Shown here in pieces: positions 30,268 through 35,153 of a stretch of DNA of 35,153 nt; the first letter of the stretch is position 1; every line of letters begins with the position of its first letter. The DNA comes from a virus. A program made the translations under genes and the position numbers. Below the pieces are notes generated by a model. The model was not told the DNA's origin and made no database searches. It saw nothing but the letters and a program-made list of their open reading frames with translations. The stretch is taken from the IMG/VR virus record IMGVR_UViG_3300025418_000008, positions 1 through 35,153 of that record. One strand, 5' to 3'.

Positions 30268-31596
30268 ATGGCAACAATCACAACCTCGGCAATTGGTAAC
30301 GGAACAACAGCTTACCAGACCGACATCGTAGTAAAAGATTTGGACTTAGATGTGTCCAACCGCGTTAAAGACGATACCCCAGTCTTAAATATGTGCATGG
30401 CGAAAAAGCGTAAAGTAGTTTCTACTTTGCCTTTGTGGACAAACGATGTGTATCGTGCTCCAGCAGTTCAAGCTGCGCAAGAAGGTATGGCAGTTACAAG
30501 TGCTACTCCAGAAAGCAACAGCCGTGCTAACTTGGGTAACTACACTCAGATTTTCCAAACAGTTGTTGGTGCAACTGGAACAGCTCGTGCTGTTGAACAA
30601 TCTGGTGGCGATCCTCAAGCATATCAAGAAGTCAAGCAATTGATCGAATTGATGTTTGATGTGGAAGCACAAATCGTTCGTAACGACCAAGTCGGAACAA
30701 AATATGCTGGCCAATCTGGTGCAGCTTACATCGGCACAGCAAGCTCTGGTAATGTTCAAGTTTCTGGTGCAACACAAACAGGTCGTCGTATGGGTAGTTT
30801 GAACTCGTTCGCTGGCACACACTCATTCAGCGTTGGTGATGGCACAGGTAACTTGCAAATCACTTCTAACCGTATCACTAACTTGTTCAACTTTGAATCA
30901 AGCGATACATTGGGAACTGCTGTATTCGCAGGTAACGAGTCTGGCTTCAATGGCGCTGCTTTTGAAATCGGTGCTACAGCCGCTGCTGCTGGTTCTACAA
31001 CTTTCACTAACAATGGTGAAGGTCTTGGTAGCTCATTCTATGAGTATACTTCTAACTTGCAACAATTCGCTCCAAGTTTGTATAAGCAATTGGTTACAAC
31101 TGCTGAAAAGCGTTTCAACGCAAAAATTCGCACAATCGTTTGCCCAACAAGTTTGCGCACTCACTTGAGCGACACAATGCCAACATCACGTGGCATTAAC
31201 CGCGTTAACAGCGAGCGTGGTGACACTATCGCTACATACGAAGGTGACTTCAACTACACATACGAAATTTTCGATTCTTGGATTATGGACCAAGTTGGTG
31301 CTTCCAACCAAATCTATTTCTTGAACGAAGAAGTTCTACAATGGGGTAGCTTGCGTGACTTGGGACCAAACAACGAAGTGTTCTCGAACGCTGACGCAAG
31401 TTTGGATCAGTTCATTCTTGAAGGTTGTCTTATCGTTCGTAACCCAGCTGGTGTTGCAGTATTGCACGATATCAGCGCAAGCGGTTCTTATGTTGGTGTA
31501 AGCGGTGGTTCTACAAACAACTACGGCGCAGAAGGTCAATTACGTCCATCTGTATACGTCCAACGCCTCAACGCCTGGGACAATACAAGTTTTTAA
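30268..31596 (+). CDS. Major capsid protein (SU10/DUF5309 type)
   Basis: This 442-residue protein has a strong TAGGAG site and an early ordered N-arm. Residues 90-114 (GNYTQIFQTVVGATGTARAV) match the SU10 major capsid family (DUF5309), where GNYTQIF and SGTAxAV are conserved. The remaining features are typical: a helix with VKQLIELMFDVEAQIVRNDQ, a Gly/Ser/Asn/Ala-rich insertion (about 150-250), LYKQLVTTAEKRFNAKIRTI, and RINRVNSERGDTIATYEGDF-like sheet (here GINRVNSERGDTIATYEGDF). An HK97 fold is inferred. It may depend on the phage co-chaperonin. A terminator follows. Confidence 0.9.
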   Translation: MATITTSAIGNGTTAYQTDIVVKDLDLDVSNRVKDDTPVLNMCMAKKRKVVSTLPLWTNDVYRAPAVQAAQEGMAVTSATPESNSRANLGNYTQIFQTVVGATGTARAVEQSGGDPQAYQEVKQLIELMFDVEAQIVRNDQVGTKYAGQSGAAYIGTASSGNVQVSGATQTGRRMGSLNSFAGTHSFSVGDGTGNLQITSNRITNLFNFESSDTLGTAVFAGNESGFNGAAFEIGATAAAAGSTTFTNNGEGLGSSFYEYTSNLQQFAPSLYKQLVTTAEKRFNAKIRTIVCPTSLRTHLSDTMPTSRGINRVNSERGDTIATYEGDFNYTYEIFDSWIMDQVGASNQIYFLNEEVLQWGSLRDLGPNNEVFSNADASLDQFILEGCLIVRNPAGVAVLHDISASGSYVGVSGGSTNNYGAEGQLRPSVYVQRLNAWDNTSF

Positions 31597-31615
31597 GAGT
31601 TAATCTCTTTCTAAC

Positions 31616-31623
31616 TATAAATA
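31616..31623 (+). promoter_or_regulatory. TAAATA promoter-like octamer (TATAAATA) next to a terminator
   Basis: Identical to the T4 late consensus. Predicted start 31629 lies inside the following hairpin, so RNA from this promoter lacks part of the left arm and may escape termination. Confidence 0.45.
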
Positions 31624-31648
31624 AAAGGACTCTTCGGAGTCCTTTTTT
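31624..31648 (+). terminator. Rho-independent terminator after the coat gene
   Basis: AAAGGACTC (31624-31632), TTCG loop, GAGTCCTTT, then more T. A 9-bp stem with a stable tetraloop. It ends the coat message and abuts the TATAAATA octamer. Confidence 0.85.
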
Positions 31649-31660
31649 ATTGGAGATATT

Positions 31661-32161
31661 ATGGAGAAGAAAAAACCTACACCACGAGCAAGATACTGTC
31701 AACAAAAATGTGCCGCAGATAAAAGAGGCATTGAATGGTTATTCACATTTGAAACTTGGTGGAAAATGTGGGAAGAAAGTGGTAAATGGGAACTTCGTGG
31801 AAATAAACACGGACAATATTGTATGGCAAGATTTAACGATATTGGACCATATAGTCCAGACAATGTTGAGATAATGTTAGCAACACAAAATAGCACTGAT
31901 GGCAATAAAGGTAAGCCGGGCCCATGGTTAGGTAAGAAAATGTCAGAAGAGGCAAAAACGGCAATGCGTGAGGCTGCATTAAAAAGAGCTCCGCAATCAG
32001 AAGAAACACGAAAGAAAAAATCTTTAGCTAATAAAAAACCCTGGAGTGAGGCAAGACGAGCAGCCCATAATGGTGCCTGGAATAAAGGTCTTACAAAGGC
32101 AACAGATACTAGAGTAGCACAATATGCCGACAACTATACGGCAAATAGAAAAAGTAGATAA
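31661..32161 (+). CDS. Homing-type endonuclease-like protein with NUMOD3-like repeats
   Basis: This 166-residue protein shares the plan of the 25311 gene: IEWLFTFETWWKMWEESG, then GQYCMARFNDIGPYSPDNVE, followed by GKKMSEEAKTAMREAALKR and SEETRKKKSLANKKPWSEAR, which look like two NUMOD3-type motifs. The rest is very basic. No complete HNH or GIY-YIG core is visible. It has its own promoter octamer and a terminator on each side (31624-31648 and 32163-32184), as a self-contained insertion cassette between coat and head genes. The ribosome site is TGGAG. Confidence 0.6.
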   Translation: MEKKKPTPRARYCQQKCAADKRGIEWLFTFETWWKMWEESGKWELRGNKHGQYCMARFNDIGPYSPDNVEIMLATQNSTDGNKGKPGPWLGKKMSEEAKTAMREAALKRAPQSEETRKKKSLANKKPWSEARRAAHNGAWNKGLTKATDTRVAQYADNYTANRKSR

Positions 32162-32162
32162 C

Positions 32163-32184
32163 AAGAGCCCTTAGGGGCTCTTTT
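32163..32184 (+). terminator. Rho-independent terminator
   Basis: AAGAGCCC, TTAG loop, GGGCTCTT, then TT. It closes the endonuclease-like gene unit. Confidence 0.75.
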
Positions 32185-32192
32185 CTAGTAAT

Positions 32193-32200
32193 ACTAAATA
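32193..32200 (+). promoter_or_regulatory. TAAATA promoter-like octamer (ACTAAATA)
   Basis: Five bases separate it from the ATG at 32206, and no ribosome site lies between. The predicted start is the A of the ATG. It follows a terminator, so this is the entry to the adaptor-fibre unit. Confidence 0.5.
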
Positions 32201-32205
32201 CATCT

Positions 32206-32823
32206 ATGAACGAAGAATTTGATTACGCAGGCAACAAGAAAAGTTATTTGGATGATGCCGATCCAGAACACAATCCTGATGCCTTTAGAATGGACAAGGG
32301 TGGTCTAGTCACCACTGACAATGGAATTGCAGATCGTTTGCTGCAAAATGACAAGCTATACAACACTCTAAAAGGTGATTGGCAGCGAAGTGATTACAAC
32401 AAGAGCAAAAACATCTTGACCACAACAGGTCGTGAAGATGGCAAGTTCTATATCAAGCGAGAGCAATTAAATGTGGAGTATATCCGCGAGCAATGTCAAG
32501 CATATAGAAAGAAAGCAGAAGAAGGTTGGATTGATCCACTTGCTCCTTTGATGCCAGATGGCACATTGGGCTATAAATGGATTGAGCTACCAGAAATTCT
32601 AGCACAAGATATCGGTAACAAATACTTTGGTGGATTAAGTTGGCACACAATCAAACGAGATAGAACGCTAAAAGCACAATTCTATCGTGTTGTTCAGCAA
32701 GAATATCCAGCATTTGTCTGTTACCCAGGTGGCAAACTACCAATACCAATTGAAGTGCCTTATCCCGCAGCAGTTGGTCAGAAAGCCTTTTTTGAAGGCG
32801 CTAATTTTCCAGGACAACAATAA
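32206..32823 (+). CDS. Head-region protein of unknown function
   Basis: This 205-residue protein has no Shine-Dalgarno site and is probably leaderless. It starts MNEEFDYAGNKKSYLDDADP, is hydrophilic and charged, with a helix (NVEYIREQCQAYRKKAEEG) and a C-terminal part rich in Pro, Tyr and Trp (IPIEVPYPAAVGQKAFF). I recognise no family. It lies between coat and adaptor genes, so a head-tail completion role is plausible. The stop overlaps the next ATG by one base. Confidence 0.5.
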   Translation: MNEEFDYAGNKKSYLDDADPEHNPDAFRMDKGGLVTTDNGIADRLLQNDKLYNTLKGDWQRSDYNKSKNILTTTGREDGKFYIKREQLNVEYIREQCQAYRKKAEEGWIDPLAPLMPDGTLGYKWIELPEILAQDIGNKYFGGLSWHTIKRDRTLKAQFYRVVQQEYPAFVCYPGGKLPIPIEVPYPAAVGQKAFFEGANFPGQQ

Positions 32824-33551
32824 TGAGCACACAAATCTCTGATGCCAATGCATTAGTATCTTATGTAATGAACTTTACAGGTTCAACAAATCAAACAGAA
32901 ATACAGCAATGTATCTACTTGGCAGAATTATCAATGCGTAACATTGAGTTACCAGCATTGCGCACAAACCCATATACAACTATTGGTGTTGCTGACCAGT
33001 ATGGTGCTATTCCAATTCCTCCTGATATGAACAAACCAATCATATTCTTTAACCAAGGACAACCTGGCAACTCAGGTAACTTGGCAGGCCCATGGATCGT
33101 TTATGATCGTATTGGTGATCGTGACATTATCACACAAGAATTGATTCAAAACTTATACTTGACACCAGTAAACATTCCACAAGTCTATCGTGGTAAGTTT
33201 GGTGAAGTTGGTCAAAACTATGAGTTCTTGCCAAAGTTGGGCGAGGGCGCTCAGATCAATATGTATTACTATACAACTTGGCCATTGTTGTTCTCAACAG
33301 ACAACAGCGGCAATACAGTGTTAAACAATGTTGTGCTTCAAACTTGGAGCGAAGGTTATGTCTATGGCACATTGCGTGAATACTATTTGAAACGCAAGAT
33401 GCCAGATGACGCTGCTGTATGGGCAGGCAAATTTCAAGAAGCGTGGAACACCGTCGAAGATCAAAACAACAAAGGCAAGTGGAGTGGTGGACATACTCGA
33501 TTGACAAGTATTTTCCAACCACGTAGAGATCAACGCTTCTCAGCAAGATAA
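32823..33551 (+). CDS. Head-to-tail adaptor-like protein
   Basis: This 242-residue protein shares a base with the previous stop (TAATG). It begins with a helix (ISDANALVSYVMNFTGSTNQ, then EIQQCIYLAELSMRN) and continues with beta segments PALRTNPYTTIGVADQYGAI, PIPPDMNKPIIFF, FGEVGQNYEFLPKLGEGAQI and an alpha part LREYYLKRKMPDDAAVWAGK. Such a layout of helix, PxDM-strand and C-terminal helix is typical of SU10-type adaptor proteins and P22 gp4-like or T7 gp11-like adaptors. It precedes the fibre gene, so it probably joins portal and tail. Confidence 0.65.
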   Translation: MSTQISDANALVSYVMNFTGSTNQTEIQQCIYLAELSMRNIELPALRTNPYTTIGVADQYGAIPIPPDMNKPIIFFNQGQPGNSGNLAGPWIVYDRIGDRDIITQELIQNLYLTPVNIPQVYRGKFGEVGQNYEFLPKLGEGAQINMYYYTTWPLLFSTDNSGNTVLNNVVLQTWSEGYVYGTLREYYLKRKMPDDAAVWAGKFQEAWNTVEDQNNKGKWSGGHTRLTSIFQPRRDQRFSAR

Positions 33552-33563
33552 TAAGGACTAATA

Positions 33564-35153
33564 ATGGCTAACGTAGCAGTAACAAACACAACAGGTTTGT
33601 ATGGAACAACAAGCAAGACTCCGGTCTTGAACAGCGCACAACAATTGTTGACATTGCTTGACAACAATGGTAACGTAAACTTTGCACTTGACCCAGCGAC
33701 AGGTAACACAACTGTTTACAGTTACTTCACTGGCAATGCTGGTGGTGGATCGGGTGGCAACTTGGCCTTGTATGGTTCGGTTCAAGCCACAGGTCCATTG
33801 GGAACTCCAATTTTTACAGTATTAACTCCAACAGGGGTAACAAGTGGCACATACGGTAATGCGACTACTATCCCAGTTATCACTGTGGGCACTGATGGTC
33901 GTGTGGCCAATATTACAACAATCACAACCGCAGCGGCAAGTTATAGCAACGCAAACGTTGCAAGCTATTTGCCAGTATACAATGGCAATATTACAGCAGC
34001 CTATGTTAACATTGCTCAGTTGTTGACTTCACAAACTGCCAACGTCACAGGCAACGTTAATGCTGGCAACGTGGTTGCAACTGGTTACTTTGTTGGTGAC
34101 GGTAGTAAGTTAACCAACATTCCAACTGGATCAAGCAGTTATGGCAACGCCAACGTTGCGGCTTACATGCCAACATATTTGCCAACATATGGTGGAACAT
34201 TGGCTCCAAGTATCATTGCAACCAACAACTATTTGTGGGCCAACAACGTTCCAATTAACTTTGGTGGTAGTGGTAGTTATGGCAACAGTAACGTTGCTGC
34301 CTATTTGCCAACAAATTCAACAATCATTGCTATCAATGCAAATGTAGCTGGTGCTAATGCTGCACAAATTGCAGCAAACACAATTCAAAGCAATCAAATC
34401 AATGCATTAACCAGTGGATTAACTGCTGCTAATGCTGCTATTGTCAGTGTTCAAGGTAACTTGACTGCATTTGAAACATACGCAAATGCTACATTCAGCA
34501 CTGGTAGTTATGGCAACGCCAACGTTGCTGCATATCTTCCAACATACACTGGCACAGTTCAGGTTGGTAACATTACTACAACATCTGGCACACATAACAT
34601 TGGAACTCCGGCAGCTCCATTTGATACTATCAACGTTGGCAATATTGCAGGTGCAAGTGGTTCCGTTGTTCGTGTTGACAGCAGTGGTAGTCAACCAGGT
34701 CTCTATGTTGAGACAACTGGTATTACTTCTTTTCAGCGTGATTTTGTTGTTGAAACAGTGGGTCTTGTTAATGCCGTAACATTATCACAAACAGGTCAAG
34801 TAACAGCCACAGCAAGCATTCAGGCTGGCACAAATGTTTTTGCTGGAGGACAAGTAATTGCTCAAGGCAATATCACTGCTAATGCAACAGCAGGTGCTTA
34901 TTTTATTGGTGATGGTAGTAAATTAATTAACTTACCAGTGCAGTCTGGAACTTACAGCAACAGCAACGTTGCAAGTTACTTGCCAACTTACAGCGGCAGT
35001 TTAAACAATAGCTCAAGCATCATTTCATTACAAGGCAACATTGCAGCAGCCAATGCAGCCATTGCTTCTACAAATGCTAATTTAAGTTCTTTTGAAACTT
35101 ATGCCAATGCTAATTTTATTACATCTGGCACAAGTTATAGCAACGCCAACGTA
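33564..35153 (+). CDS. Tail fibre, N-terminal part (gene continues at 128-2797)
   Basis: The start is the ATG at 33564 with AAGGAC eight bases before it. The 530 codons to the end of the window are open and continue in frame at base 128, for 1,419 residues. It begins MANVAVTNTTGLYGTTSKTP with a short virion-binding-like domain, then repeats the motif SYGNANVAAYLPTY and its variants (six full copies within this part or crossing the joint, eight in the gene), along with YFVGDGSKLTNIP and YFIGDGSKLINLP. Ala/Asn-rich helical segments (AANAAIVSVQGNLTAFETYA) may form coiled coils. It is the last gene of the adaptor-fibre unit. Confidence 0.85.
   Translation, partial: MANVAVTNTTGLYGTTSKTPVLNSAQQLLTLLDNNGNVNFALDPATGNTTVYSYFTGNAGGGSGGNLALYGSVQATGPLGTPIFTVLTPTGVTSGTYGNATTIPVITVGTDGRVANITTITTAAASYSNANVASYLPVYNGNITAAYVNIAQLLTSQTANVTGNVNAGNVVATGYFVGDGSKLTNIPTGSSSYGNANVAAYMPTYLPTYGGTLAPSIIATNNYLWANNVPINFGGSGSYGNSNVAAYLPTNSTIIAINANVAGANAAQIAANTIQSNQINALTSGLTAANAAIVSVQGNLTAFETYANATFSTGSYGNANVAAYLPTYTGTVQVGNITTTSGTHNIGTPAAPFDTINVGNIAGASGSVVRVDSSGSQPGLYVETTGITSFQRDFVVETVGLVNAVTLSQTGQVTATASIQAGTNVFAGGQVIAQGNITANATAGAYFIGDGSKLINLPVQSGTYSNSNVASYLPTYSGSLNNSSSIISLQGNIAAANAAIASTNANLSSFETYANANFITSGTSYSNANV
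35027..35153. repeat. Terminal direct repeat marking circular closure, right copy
   Basis: This is the exact copy of bases 1-127. Removing one copy gives a 35,026-bp circle. It lies inside a repeat-rich fibre gene, so a collapsed internal repeat is the main alternative explanation for the closure. Confidence 0.93.

Noticed and set aside
30385-30822. Minus-strand 145-residue frame
   Set aside because: It lies opposite the coat gene, which has clear family motifs; it has no promoter or ribosome site.
33930-35140. CRISPR-like array of regular repeats
   Set aside because: The repeats are codons of the fibre motif in a long open frame, with irregular spacing and degenerate copies.
1-35153. Physical direct terminal repeat of 127 bp (T7-like)
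   Set aside because: The length equals a common assembler k-mer and lies inside a gene read in frame across it, so an assembly overlap is far likelier.
33564-35153. Diversity-generating retroelement target in the fibre gene
   Set aside because: No reverse transcriptase gene or template repeat was seen.

Overview
The window is a tailed-phage genome, most likely from an uncultured aquatic phage with a short-tailed (podovirus-like) virion. It appears complete and circular. The first 127 bases (1-127) are repeated exactly as the last 127 (35027-35153), and one long tail-fibre frame runs in register across that joint, so the unique circle is 35,026 bp. Genes are tightly packed, with stop/start overlaps and no gene-free stretch over 300 bases. 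Base composition is moderately A+T-rich. I found no tRNA, rRNA, CRISPR array or insertion sequence. The host cannot be named from the sequence; the small-protein set and the fibre and MSHYAKV-type proteins resemble those of marine and freshwater phages.

Layout. (1) 33564-35153 joined to 128-2797: a 1,419-residue tail fibre with a glycine-rich tip. (2) 2808-5867: small fibre-associated protein, nozzle-like protein and another virion protein. (3) 5876-13184: four Ala/Gln-rich proteins, likely ejected with the DNA. (4) 13197-13800: a Dps/ferritin-like protein and a 54-residue coiled coil. (5) Minus strand 15054-13760: GNAT-like acetyltransferase, 89-residue protein, GroES-like co-chaperonin, 67-residue protein. 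(6) 15055-18856: control region with divergent promoters, HNH endonuclease, a candidate origin nested in a 235-residue gene, unknown small genes, a candidate antisense RNA and two hairpin terminators. (7) 18857-22519: GIY-YIG nuclease, a possible small terminase and many short basic or beta-rich proteins. (8) 22573-33551: packaging and head module (small terminase candidate, TerL, endonuclease-like gene, TylF-type methyltransferase, P22-like portal, scaffold, SU10/DUF5309-type major capsid protein, second endonuclease-like gene, adaptor).

How it works together. Packaging, head, connector, fibre and ejection genes form one nearly continuous plus-strand block, and the co-chaperonin probably helps fold the coat protein. 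An octamer ending in TAAATA, like the T4 late promoter, precedes most transcription units at a regular distance. Its predicted start site gives leaders of about 14-24 nt for most genes with a Shine-Dalgarno site, but falls exactly on the A of ATG for three genes that lack one.

Two things stand out. The circle carries a full virion gene set but no recognisable polymerase, helicase, primase, integrase, RNA polymerase, lysin or holin. The best replication clue is a lambda-like arrangement at 15876-15960 (two 18-bp repeats 21 bp apart followed by a 40-bp stretch that is 88% A+T), inside the start of an unknown gene that could encode its initiator. In addition, 17887-17779 on the minus strand looks like a roughly 109-nt structured RNA able to pair for 14 nt with the ribosome-binding site of that same gene.
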